Source: Mucilaginibacter sp. OK268
GTDB lineage: Bacteria > Bacteroidota > Bacteroidia > Sphingobacteriales > Sphingobacteriaceae
NCBI RefSeq assembly: GCF_900103125.1
Contig: NZ_FNJV01000003.1
Location: 806,001 to 870,000 of the forward strand
Length of the DNA stretch: 64,000 nucleotides
Direction: 5' to 3'
Below, one piece after another: positions 24,745-33,141 of the stretch (the first letter of the stretch is position 1; every line of letters starts with the position of its first letter). The notes under the pieces are model-generated. The model searched no databases, had not been told where the DNA came from, and was given only the letters and a program-made list of their open reading frames with translations. Both the position numbers and the translations under genes were made by a program.

Positions 24745-24782
24745 AAAACCCCGGAACACGTTTAAAGACGTTCCGGGGTTTT
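24745..24782 (-). terminator. intrinsic terminator of the SusCD-type operon
   Basis: Perfect 13-bp stem AAAACCCCGGAAC / GTTCCGGGGTTTT, 31 bases after the stop of the last operon gene on the minus strand, followed on that strand by an AT-rich run. Confidence 0.88.
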
Positions 24783-24812
24783 AAGTTATAAACCTAATTT
24801 AGCTGATCGCTG

Positions 24813-25301
24813 TTAATGATCATCAGAATCAAAACCCGTTCTGGCATATCCACCGTATGTAAACGTTACACCTGGAGAATCGCTATATTGAGCCTTAAAG
24901 TATATTGAATCTGTTTTTAATTTACTTCCCGGAGCTGTTGCTGCCTTCTTAAGTATTTTACCACCAAGTATGGTAACTTTTACACCATTATAGGTTTCAG
25001 TGGCATTAGTCGCCGAAAAAGTCAGAGAAGGTACATCAGCATGAATTTTGGCTTTAAGGCCGTAGTATGTCTGACTATCATCTATCCAAACACTATCAGC
25101 CCGATTTGATGATGTGTTATATAGAGATATTTTAGAATATGTTGCTGTCGGTCCTGTTCCGTCGTCTACTTTAACCCAGTATTCTCCCGCAAGACTTTGG
25201 ACAGCCGTCCCTCCTATTTTTTCATCCTTTTGGCAGGAAGTAAATGATACTGCTACCAAAAATGTAAGTAGCGTATATACTATTGTATTTATTTTTTTCA
25301 T
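24813..25301 (-). CDS. lipoprotein of the SusCD-type operon, lipid-binding-like
   Basis: A 162-residue outer-membrane-linked lipoprotein. The signal peptide ends FTSC with the lipid-carrying Cys23, followed by QKDEK. The mature part is a predicted all-beta fold with GEYWVKVDDGTGPT, KISLYNTSSNRADSVWIDD and a late KTDSIYFKAQYSD. The ending GxARTGFDSDDH and the place as last gene resemble the small lipoproteins annotated as lipid-binding hydrolase in Bacteroides SusCD loci. It lies 11 bases downstream of the preceding lipoprotein gene, so it is clearly in the same operon, and probably forms part of the surface transport complex. Confidence 0.75.
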   Translation of the reverse strand: MKKINTIVYTLLTFLVAVSFTSCQKDEKIGGTAVQSLAGEYWVKVDDGTGPTATYSKISLYNTSSNRADSVWIDDSQTYYGLKAKIHADVPSLTFSATNATETYNGVKVTILGGKILKKAATAPGSKLKTDSIYFKAQYSDSPGVTFTYGGYARTGFDSDDH

Positions 25302-25312
25302 TTCTGGTAAAT

Positions 25313-25981
25313 TTATTGTTTAACAAATGTTCTAACAGCAGCTCCATACCCAGGGTTTACGATTACCATAGAGTACTGCGCCAATGTGCCCCCAGGTCCC
25401 GCTGTTGACGACTCCTGAGCCGAACTTGTTGGGCTTCCGTCATTGGCGCTTTGCTGAGGTATAAATACTTTATTTCCTGTATTGTTAAATACAATTACAC
25501 TTAAAGTTGCACCAACAGCTCCACCCGGATTTAATACTGAATATACACCTGGAGCCAGTTTAGTCCAGGTTGCAATTTGTCCGTTAGAAGTACGGGCGTA
25601 TGTACCTGAAAAATCATTAGCCTGGGCACTTGCATCTGTAGTGTAAACGATAACATGTCTGCTTGCTGTTGCCGAAAATCCGTCGACATTGGTTGCAGTA
25701 TAGGTTATTGTATATACTCCGGGGGTGCTGGTACTAATTGATGTCGCAACCACCTTTATATCGGCAGTACCGGCTTTTGCCGTTGCGCCAGGGTCAGTGA
25801 AAGCAGCTCCTGTTTTAACGATCAAATAATCATCACCAGTAACCGTTATAGTTGGATACGTTGTGATTTTTGAACTCCCAACATAGCCTGATTTATAGTT
25901 GAAATTATCTTTATTGCAGGCCGTTAACAATAGCATAACCGGTATTGCTAACATGACCAAATAATTTATATATCTTTTCAT
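25313..25981 (-). CDS. Ig-like (DUF5011/DUF5012-type) surface lipoprotein
   Basis: A 222-residue lipoprotein. The signal ends LLTAC with lipid Cys21 and is followed by NKDN. Residues about 45-115 form an immunoglobulin-like DUF5011 domain (YLIVKTGAAFTDPGATAKAG, TPGVYTITYTATNVDGFSA, ATASRHVIVY). The rest (125-222) is a second beta domain of the DUF5012/BT_2262-like kind (FSGTYARTSNGQ, APGVYSVLNPGG). No catalytic residues are evident. It is the third gene of the operon, 21 bases after SusD, and is likely a surface accessory of the SusCD pair. Confidence 0.78.
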   Translation of the reverse strand: MKRYINYLVMLAIPVMLLLTACNKDNFNYKSGYVGSSKITTYPTITVTGDDYLIVKTGAAFTDPGATAKAGTADIKVVATSISTSTPGVYTITYTATNVDGFSATASRHVIVYTTDASAQANDFSGTYARTSNGQIATWTKLAPGVYSVLNPGGAVGATLSVIVFNNTGNKVFIPQQSANDGSPTSSAQESSTAGPGGTLAQYSMVIVNPGYGAAVRTFVKQ

Positions 25982-26002
25982 TTTTTGTCTGATTAAAAGT
26001 TT

Positions 26003-27475
26003 TTATTTATTAGGTATTCCCCACCATACAGGTACAGTAATTGGCACCTCGGCAGGTGTATTAGTATTTCTGCTGCGTTCAGAATCAGGATAAACCAGAC
26101 GCTTTGGAAATCTGCCTGCTGTTACACCATTTTTTGAATACACCCATTGTCCCGGAATATAACCTGCATCAAGGGAATAAATAGCAGAGTTTTCCGGATA
26201 ACCAGTGCGTTCCTGATCAAAAAAGGCTTCTAAAGTATGAGAGTTAGGGAATGAAGCCCACTTTTGATAAATAATAGCTTTTAAATTAGTTTGCAGATTA
26301 GAACTATTAGGATAAACATACACTCCAGTGGTAGGCGCAGGTAAGCTGTATTGTGCAAACGCAGCTGTTACTCCTGCATCAAACTCTGTTTTAGGAGTTG
26401 TAACACCATAGCGTAATCCGGCCTCCGCCTGTAAAAAGTGTGATTCGGCTTTTGTTATGAAATAAACAGGGTCTGTTGCAGCAAAAGCCGGGGCTGTTGC
26501 AGTATAATAACTTGGATGCTGAGCCTGTGTTGCAGTATAAAAACCCTGATCAATTGGGGTTGGTGTGTTTGTGCCGAAATAATTTTTTATACGGGCATCA
26601 TTATTCGCTCTTAACCAGCTTACAAATGTATTACTTGCACGTAGGTCATTAGCACCTAAATTAAACACTGTATATGCATAGATTGGGTTTCTTTGATCTG
26701 TAGCATCTATAAAAACCTTTACTACCGCATCATCATCTAAAAAATCAGCATGAGCTGCATATAATGCTCTTACACCTGCCTCTGCATCCGCGGCATGAGT
26801 GTTAACCATGCGTAAATACATTTTCAGTTTAAGCGTGTTTGCAAACTGACGCCATTTATCCATATCGCCACCAAACAGGAAGTCGGTTTTTGAGTCAGCT
26901 GCCACTTCAGGAGCAGTTGCATAACCAGAAGCTAATGCAGCGTCAATTTCGGCCAGCAATCCTTTATAAATGGTATAACCATCATCAAACTTAGGGTTTA
27001 AATTAGAGGCACCCTGAAATGCTTCAGTATAAGGCACCTTATCATATAAATCAACCAGCACTTCAAAAGTATAAGCCTTCATCACGGTACACATCAGATA
27101 AAACTTATCCAGTTTGGCTGCTTTCGCTTTAGTGATAGCCAGTTGATAGTCGGCTAACGCTCCTGAAAACAGTTCATTATAACTACCGTTAAGGTCCTGT
27201 CTTTGCAGGTTATATGCATCGATGGTTTTAAATTGGCTGGCAGCTACCGACTGTGTCCAGTACTGCGACCATATACCACCAAGGATATCCAATTCGCCAC
27301 CAACCCGGCCTGCTGTTGATAGCACGCCCGAAGGAAATAAAACCTGTGGTGTAGCTTTGTCAATAGCTGGGTTGTTTGGGCTTGTGTTTATGTCGGTAAT
27401 CTTCTTACACCCGAATGATACAACCAGGGTGCCAAGTATAAATATGCTTTTAATTTTTATATTTCTATTTTTCAT
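26003..27475 (-). CDS. SusD/RagB-type lipoprotein (SusD-like_2)
   Basis: A 490-residue outer-membrane lipoprotein which acts as the lid and substrate-binding partner of SusC. The signal ends VSFGC with lipid Cys23, followed by KKITDINTSPNNP, the usual start of the SusD-like_2 group. Helical TPR-like parts are visible, such as YFITKAESHFLQAEAGLRYG (the standard late helix pair) and KAIIYQKWASFPNS. It ends RNTNTPAEVPITVPVWWGIPNK. It is 11 bases downstream of susC. The substrate cannot be told from this gene alone, although SusD-like_2 members are often not from glycan loci. Confidence 0.92.
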   Translation of the reverse strand: MKNRNIKIKSIFILGTLVVSFGCKKITDINTSPNNPAIDKATPQVLFPSGVLSTAGRVGGELDILGGIWSQYWTQSVAASQFKTIDAYNLQRQDLNGSYNELFSGALADYQLAITKAKAAKLDKFYLMCTVMKAYTFEVLVDLYDKVPYTEAFQGASNLNPKFDDGYTIYKGLLAEIDAALASGYATAPEVAADSKTDFLFGGDMDKWRQFANTLKLKMYLRMVNTHAADAEAGVRALYAAHADFLDDDAVVKVFIDATDQRNPIYAYTVFNLGANDLRASNTFVSWLRANNDARIKNYFGTNTPTPIDQGFYTATQAQHPSYYTATAPAFAATDPVYFITKAESHFLQAEAGLRYGVTTPKTEFDAGVTAAFAQYSLPAPTTGVYVYPNSSNLQTNLKAIIYQKWASFPNSHTLEAFFDQERTGYPENSAIYSLDAGYIPGQWVYSKNGVTAGRFPKRLVYPDSERSRNTNTPAEVPITVPVWWGIPNK

Positions 27476-27486
27476 GATGCAAATGA

Positions 27487-30400
27487 TTAAAATGTAACTT
27501 TAAGTGAAGCACCATAGAATCTTAATGGCGGGGCAGTCCTGAACTCTCCGTATTCACTTGCCAGGTCGGTTCCATAGTTTGAAACTTCCGGATCCACTAC
27601 GTGGTTACCAGATGGAAGCCAGGTAATTAAATTTCTTCCAAAAACACCGAATGAAGCTTTTGAAGCACCTATTCTGTTAACCAATGATTTTGGCAAGCTA
27701 TAAGTTAAAGTAACCTCTCTTAACTTCAGGAAGCTTCTGTCTAATATATCTCTTGACCAGGCTTGTGCCTTGTTAGAAGTAGTATAATAGTAATCATCAA
27801 CATTAGCCTCTGTAATTTGTGTAGTATTTTCTTTATAGCCAATTACATTTCCGCCTGCATCTGTAACGCGTTGAACAGAATTTGGAACAACAAAAGGATT
27901 ACGATCATTATACAATGTTTTTGGATCGGCGCCAACAAAGTTAAATAAGTCGGCAGTTCCTGAATAAAACTTGCCCCCTTTATCCCACTCAAATGTAAAG
28001 CCTAATGTAAAATTCTGTACACGTACACTGTTGTTAAAGCCCATTACAAAATCATGTTGGAAGTTACCGTAGGTGCCATTATCTGCAGCAGCAATCGGAT
28101 AGCCCTGGCTATCAACTATAATATGGCCTTGAGGGTCGTATGCAGGAACCGGCGCCTGCAACAAACCAAGTGGTTGCCCGGCAACAGCAACAAATTGACC
28201 ACCGTAGCCATCTTGTGCCAGTAAAACTTTTTTCAACCCGGGAGGTAAAGATGTTACTATACTTTTGTTATGTGAAAAAGTATAGGTAAAATCCCATTTT
28301 ACTAATGAAGTTTTTATTGGGGTTGCATTTAAGGCAATTTCAATTCCTTTTTCTTTAACTTCTCCAAAATTGATGAGCTGGCTTGCATAACCTGTTGATG
28401 GCGCAATTGGAACATTCAGGATCTGATCTTTACGGATCTTATGATAATAAGTAAGATCTAAGCCCAGACGGTCATCCAAAAATCTGAACTCACCACCAAC
28501 TTCATATTCTTTAACACGCTCTGGCTTTAATCCCGAAGTGTATAATGTGTTGGCTATACTAAAACCAGGAACTCCTGCGAATGGAAATTGCAGGTTACCA
28601 AAACCAAGCGGCACGTTGGTAGCATTTAGTACATTTAAAGTGCTGTAAGGATCGGTGTCACTACCTGTTTCACCATAGCTACCTCTTAATTTAACATAAC
28701 TTACAGCTTTGCTTTTCAGACCCAACGCTTCAGATAATACATAGGACAAGTTGGCTGCCGGATAAAAATAGCTGTTATTACCGGTTGCCAGTGTTGATGT
28801 AATATCATTACGGCCCGTAACTGTTAAGAACAAATAATCTTTGTAACCTAATGTAGCTTGTCCATAAAAAGCTAACAAGCGTCTGTGAGATTCGGTTTCA
28901 AAAGCTGTTGGTTTGTTAGAGCTGTTTGATAAGTTAAAAAAGCCCGGGATAGCTAAACCTTCAATTGTGCTACCATGTGAACGTGCGCCACGATCATTGT
29001 AGTTTGTACCAACAAGACCGTTAAAGTCAAAGTCGGAGCCAAATTTTTTATTGAAAATGGCCTGCAATTTACTATCGTATTCATAATTCTGATAGTTATC
29101 CTCTTCAACACTTCCAACGTCAGGTTTTCTTGACTGGCCTTCGGTGTTACCACCGCCTACCCAGCTACCTGGAGTTGGAGCGTTGGAGTTAAACCATATC
29201 CTGTTGCCCATATTGGATATATCGGCTCCTTGTTGAAAATTAAGCGTAACCCAATTAGTAATTTTATAGTTTAGGTTAATGTTACCATAAAAACGGTCGC
29301 TCTTGCTGTGACTGCCATTTTCGTTTAAGCTGTAATAAGGATTCTCGGCATAAGGAGTATAATAATTATCCACATTAAAGTAGAGATTTTTATAATCCCT
29401 TAAATCTTTAATAGGTATTGAACCGGGAATCTGCAATAAGTTTTCATAAAATGTTGTAGCGATACCGGTAGGACCCTGGCCGGTAGCCACGAAATTCCCA
29501 TTCTTAGCTACATAGTTCAAGGATGCATCAGCCGAAAAGTTTTTGTAAATGGTTGATCCTTTTAAAGTAAAGTTGTTCCTGGAGAATTTATCTGCCGGAC
29601 CAGGCAAAATACCATTGGAATGGATATTGTTGTATGAAAATAAATAAGTAGATGCATCAGAACCACCGCTAATTGAAATGTTATTATTCAGATCAAGCCC
29701 ATGATCAAAAGCATCCCTTACATTGTTTTTAATAAATGAAAAAGGCCTTAACAGTTGTGTGTTATTAACAACAGCACCCCAGGGTTGAAGCAAGTTTGTA
29801 TATTTTGGTCCCCAGTTTCCGTTTTCGCCCAATACAAAGTGCGAATCCCATCCCTGGCCAAATACATCCTGTGGTTTATAAACAAAGGCCACATCGGTCA
29901 TGGTTGCGGCACTTGAAAAATTAACTTCGGGTTTACCCGCTTTGCCCTTTTTGGTAGTAATAATAATAACACCATTTGATCCGCGGGAGCCATAAATAGC
30001 TGTTGCTGCCGATCCTTTAAGAATGGATATGTTATCTATCTGGTTAGGATCAATGTCATTGGCATTGTTACCAAAGTCAAAGTTGGTGTCAGATCCACTG
30101 GTAGAGTTATTCAAAGGCACACCATCAATAATAAACAAAGGTTGGTTGGTGCCGGTTAATGAGGTATAGCCCCGTAAAATGATCTTGGTTGAACCACCGG
30201 CGCTACCACCAACATTTGAAATGTTCACCCCTGCTACCTTACCTTGTAAAGCACCAAACGGGTTATTGGGCGCCGATTGATTAATTTCCTTATTGTTAAC
30301 AGAATTTTGTGCATAACCCAAAGTCTTTTTTGCTTTGTTTATACCCAAACTGGTTACTACCACTTCTCCTAATTGTTTGCTGCTTAATCTTAGTGCAACA

Positions 30401-30675
30401 TTCATTACGTTTTTGGTAACAACAACTTCTTTTGTTTCATATCCAAGAAACGAAAATACCAATACTGAACCGTCTGTGGCACTTATTGAATACTTACCGT
30501 CGTTACTGGTTTGTGTGCCTTGATTTGTCCCTTTGATTTTAACTGTTGCTCCCGGAATCGCAAAACCTTCATCCTGCGAAGTAACAATACCGGTAATGGT
30601 TTTGTTTTGTGCAAAGGCCATTGAAGCCGTGCAGAAAAAACAAACCATGAAAATTTTAAGTAATTTGTGCTTCAT
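27487..30675 (-). CDS. SusC/RagA-type TonB-linked outer-membrane transporter
   Basis: A 1062-residue TonB-dependent channel. Residues 1-22 are the signal peptide; 24-88 are the carboxypeptidase-regulatory-like domain (ITGIVTSQDEGFAIPGATVKIKG); then a TonB-box-like segment GEVVVTSLGI; then the plug (about 115-245) ending in YGSRGSNGVIIITTKKGKAG, the SusC signature. The remaining part is a 22-strand barrel. It is the first gene of a four-gene operon with SusD and two lipoproteins and imports an oligomeric nutrient across the outer membrane with energy from TonB. It has no N-terminal signalling (STN) domain, so no anti-sigma regulation is expected. Confidence 0.95.
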   Translation of the reverse strand: MKHKLLKIFMVCFFCTASMAFAQNKTITGIVTSQDEGFAIPGATVKIKGTNQGTQTSNDGKYSISATDGSVLVFSFLGYETKEVVVTKNVMNVALRLSSKQLGEVVVTSLGINKAKKTLGYAQNSVNNKEINQSAPNNPFGALQGKVAGVNISNVGGSAGGSTKIILRGYTSLTGTNQPLFIIDGVPLNNSTSGSDTNFDFGNNANDIDPNQIDNISILKGSAATAIYGSRGSNGVIIITTKKGKAGKPEVNFSSAATMTDVAFVYKPQDVFGQGWDSHFVLGENGNWGPKYTNLLQPWGAVVNNTQLLRPFSFIKNNVRDAFDHGLDLNNNISISGGSDASTYLFSYNNIHSNGILPGPADKFSRNNFTLKGSTIYKNFSADASLNYVAKNGNFVATGQGPTGIATTFYENLLQIPGSIPIKDLRDYKNLYFNVDNYYTPYAENPYYSLNENGSHSKSDRFYGNINLNYKITNWVTLNFQQGADISNMGNRIWFNSNAPTPGSWVGGGNTEGQSRKPDVGSVEEDNYQNYEYDSKLQAIFNKKFGSDFDFNGLVGTNYNDRGARSHGSTIEGLAIPGFFNLSNSSNKPTAFETESHRRLLAFYGQATLGYKDYLFLTVTGRNDITSTLATGNNSYFYPAANLSYVLSEALGLKSKAVSYVKLRGSYGETGSDTDPYSTLNVLNATNVPLGFGNLQFPFAGVPGFSIANTLYTSGLKPERVKEYEVGGEFRFLDDRLGLDLTYYHKIRKDQILNVPIAPSTGYASQLINFGEVKEKGIEIALNATPIKTSLVKWDFTYTFSHNKSIVTSLPPGLKKVLLAQDGYGGQFVAVAGQPLGLLQAPVPAYDPQGHIIVDSQGYPIAAADNGTYGNFQHDFVMGFNNSVRVQNFTLGFTFEWDKGGKFYSGTADLFNFVGADPKTLYNDRNPFVVPNSVQRVTDAGGNVIGYKENTTQITEANVDDYYYTTSNKAQAWSRDILDRSFLKLREVTLTYSLPKSLVNRIGASKASFGVFGRNLITWLPSGNHVVDPEVSNYGTDLASEYGEFRTAPPLRFYGASLKVTF

Positions 30676-31017
30676 GCTTTTTTGAATTTATTGTATTATT
30701 AAGATTGTAATGGGTACCGATTGAGGTGGGGGAACACTCAATACGCACCGAAACCGGATACTGATGTTTTGAGAATTTCCGGTAAATAAAAAATGTGAGA
30801 ATTATTTAAGTAGGTGCTATTATCATAGAAGTGTGTTTAATAGTTAATATTATATAAGTCTGACTTACAGCTTATACAACTAATACAAACACAATAATAA
30901 CATATAGAAAAGCAAGAGAATATGCGATAATCACCATTTTGATCATTTTCGCATATAGGTTTACCATTTAAGTGTAAACTTATTATTATAATATTATTTA
31001 ACCCCAATAAAACACTA
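30676..31017. other. AT-rich gap holding the SusC promoter
   Basis: A 342-base gap upstream of the susC gene and downstream of the AraC gene. I see no reading frame, repeat or clear terminator. It must contain the operon promoter, but no exact TAnnTTTG with a -33 TTTG was found. Confidence 0.5.
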
Positions 31018-31887
31018 TCAGGCAGTTTGCCTGTATTTTAATGGCGTAATTTTATAATGCGTTTTAAATAACCTGATAAAGGAGCTCGGGCACTCAAAGC
31101 CAATGAGGTTTACAACCTCGTTAATAGGATAAGCTGTACTTTTTAGTAAAGCTTGTGCTCTTTTTAACCGCAGTTGTATTAAAAACTGATGAGGGGTTAA
31201 ATTAAATGCCTGTTTAAAAGTTCGTAACAAGTGATTCACCGACAGGCATGAATGTTCCGCCAGGTCTTCCAGGCTTATATTCTGGTTATAGTTACTGTAC
31301 AAATATTCCTTAGCGCGGTTAAGCCTGCGTAAGATCTCTATTTTGGTACTGGCATTTAAAAAATGAAGCTTATCTGCTTTTTTAAATATCTCTTCGTTAT
31401 AGATGCTAAAATAGTTGATGAGGCAATGATGCAGATATTCATTGATCAGCAATTCATCATGCAGGCCAGTATCCAGATATTTTTTGAGGTGATACACATT
31501 ATGCATAATATCACCGGTAAATGGGTAAATAGTTTCATCAAACTCCTGGAATTGTTTTCCTTTATTTCCTCCCTTTCCAGACAGGCGATTATCGCCCAGC
31601 AGCCAGCAGTCTTTAAAATCCTGCAAAAATTGCTGATCAAAGCTTATACTGAATGACTGTACCGGTATATCCGAGTCGGTATCGGTAGAATATTGTGTGC
31701 CCCTGTTCAATATTAAAAAAGAATCGGGATATATGGATAAATGCCGCTTACCTATATCGTAGCGTTCATTTCCTGCAAAAACAAACCTCAGGCTAAAATC
31801 TGAGCTATACTGCTGATTTTGTTTCTGACTGCTTGTACGGCTATAAATTTTATTATTGTTCCGTAATGTTTTTGAATAATCCATCAT
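31018..31887 (-). CDS. AraC family transcriptional regulator
   Basis: A 289-residue regulator. The N-terminal sensor (about 25-110) looks like a degenerate cupin with RFVFAGNERYDIGKRHLSIYPDSFLILN. The C-terminal HTH pair is at about 190-285: ISLEDLAEHSCLSVNHLLRTFKQAF then INEVVNLIGFECPSSFIRLFK, and the closing KITPLKYRQ. It is the gene next to the SusCD operon on the same strand and could control it, or could pair with the VOC gene 8 bases upstream, with which it is probably cotranscribed. The ligand is unknown. Confidence 0.88.
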   Translation of the reverse strand: MMDYSKTLRNNNKIYSRTSSQKQNQQYSSDFSLRFVFAGNERYDIGKRHLSIYPDSFLILNRGTQYSTDTDSDIPVQSFSISFDQQFLQDFKDCWLLGDNRLSGKGGNKGKQFQEFDETIYPFTGDIMHNVYHLKKYLDTGLHDELLINEYLHHCLINYFSIYNEEIFKKADKLHFLNASTKIEILRRLNRAKEYLYSNYNQNISLEDLAEHSCLSVNHLLRTFKQAFNLTPHQFLIQLRLKRAQALLKSTAYPINEVVNLIGFECPSSFIRLFKTHYKITPLKYRQTA

Positions 31888-31895
31888 ATAAAAAT

Positions 31896-32252
31896 TTATA
31901 TTTCTGTATAATTTCTTTCCTCTAATAAAATAAACCTGTTACCAGATGGGTCCAGAAACTCGGCCGCAAGGCCTGTTGGCAGGTAACGTGGGATTGTGGA
32001 AAAAAACACACCCGCGGTTTTGTATAAATGATAATCTTTCAAACAATCATCGGTATTTAAAATAATACAGCTCTTAAATGCACTGCCGCCAACAACAAGA
32101 GCCACATCAAGATTATCGGCCTGTAATACAGCATATTCTTCGCCTTCTGCAAACGACATATTACTGATCGGGTTGAAGCCTAACTTTTGCGTATAAAAAC
32201 TTATCTGTGCGTCAGCGTCCTCTGCAAAAACAGGGATATATTTCAATTTCAT
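31896..32252 (-). CDS. VOC family protein (bleomycin-resistance/glyoxalase fold)
   Basis: A 118-residue protein with the beta-alpha-beta-beta-beta fold of the VOC superfamily. The first unit is LKYIPVFAEDADAQISFYTQKLGFNPI and the second carries a C-terminal AAEFLDPSGNRFILLEE, the typical last strand with the Glu ligand. A metal His in the first strand is not seen, so it may be non-catalytic. The start is the ATG at MKLKYIP; the longer reading adds 13 unlikely residues. It is 8 bases upstream of the AraC gene, so the two form a transcription unit. Confidence 0.8.
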   Translation of the reverse strand: MKLKYIPVFAEDADAQISFYTQKLGFNPISNMSFAEGEEYAVLQADNLDVALVVGGSAFKSCIILNTDDCLKDYHLYKTAGVFFSTIPRYLPTGLAAEFLDPSGNRFILLEERNYTEI

Positions 32253-32498
32253 ATGGCAATAGCTCTTATAAAAGATTTCTACGGAAATCAACCCAATATC
32301 AATAACAAGTAGTTAGGGGTGATGATTTTGGTGTGGGTTGCAGCCGATCAGTTAAAACTACTGCACATACCAAAGATAGGCTGGTAACAGAGGCAACGTA
32401 TCCCCCAAATAGGGGGATTTATTTATTATTGTTTAATAATAAATACAATAAAAAATGCGCGGGAAATTACTCATTTACAGAGTAAAGCATTGTTTTGA

Positions 32499-33125
32499 TC
32501 AGATAAGTTTATTTTGCTTAGCCATTTTTATGGCATCTGCACGGGAGTTAACATCAAGCTTTACGTATATGTTTTTGATGTGGCTACGCACGGTTTCGAG
32601 GTCAATAAATAGCTCTTTGGCAATCTGGCTACGGCTTTTTCCATCGCCTATCAATTCCAGTATTTGAGTTTCACGTTTTGACAGTGGCGATTCCTGGTTT
32701 TTTTGGAATGAACGTATAACCAGCTTGGCAATATTAATGCTCATTGGGCCGCCACCATCCTTAACCTCTTTGATGGATTCAATTATTTTAGCGGATGGTG
32801 TATTTTTAGTAAGGTATCCGGAAGCCCCGTTGGCTAAGGCGTTGAATATTAATTTCTCGGATTCATAAACCGTTAATATTAACACATAACATTGTGGCAA
32901 CAGCTTCTTTAATTTAGGGATAGCGTCAACCCCATTGGTGCCAGGCAATTCAATGTCCAGTAGTACAACATCAGGGCGATCCATCGTTATTTTTTTGGCG
33001 GCTTCGTCATAGGAGCAATAGGTGCTCACTACTTCATACCCTTCCGTAGCGCCAATTAAGTAAGCATAACCATTTCTAATGGTTTCATCGTCCTCAATAA
33101 TGGTTATTTTTATAGTGCGATTCAT
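32499..33125 (-). CDS. NarL/FixJ-type response regulator
   Basis: A 208-residue response regulator. The receiver domain (1-122) has the acidic pair D12-D13, the phospho-acceptor Asp57 in VVLLDIELPG, Thr in ILTVYES and Lys in YLTKNTP. The LuxR-type HTH is at about 143-205: LSKRETQILELIGDGKSRSQIAKELF and VRSHIKNIYVKLDVNSRADA. It lies 16 bases downstream of the propeller histidine kinase gene, its certain partner. Targets are unknown; the nearby SusCD operon is one candidate. Confidence 0.94.
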   Translation of the reverse strand: MNRTIKITIIEDDETIRNGYAYLIGATEGYEVVSTYCSYDEAAKKITMDRPDVVLLDIELPGTNGVDAIPKLKKLLPQCYVLILTVYESEKLIFNALANGASGYLTKNTPSAKIIESIKEVKDGGGPMSINIAKLVIRSFQKNQESPLSKRETQILELIGDGKSRSQIAKELFIDLETVRSHIKNIYVKLDVNSRADAIKMAKQNKLI

Positions 33126-33141
33126 CTTCTTTTTCTAATAA

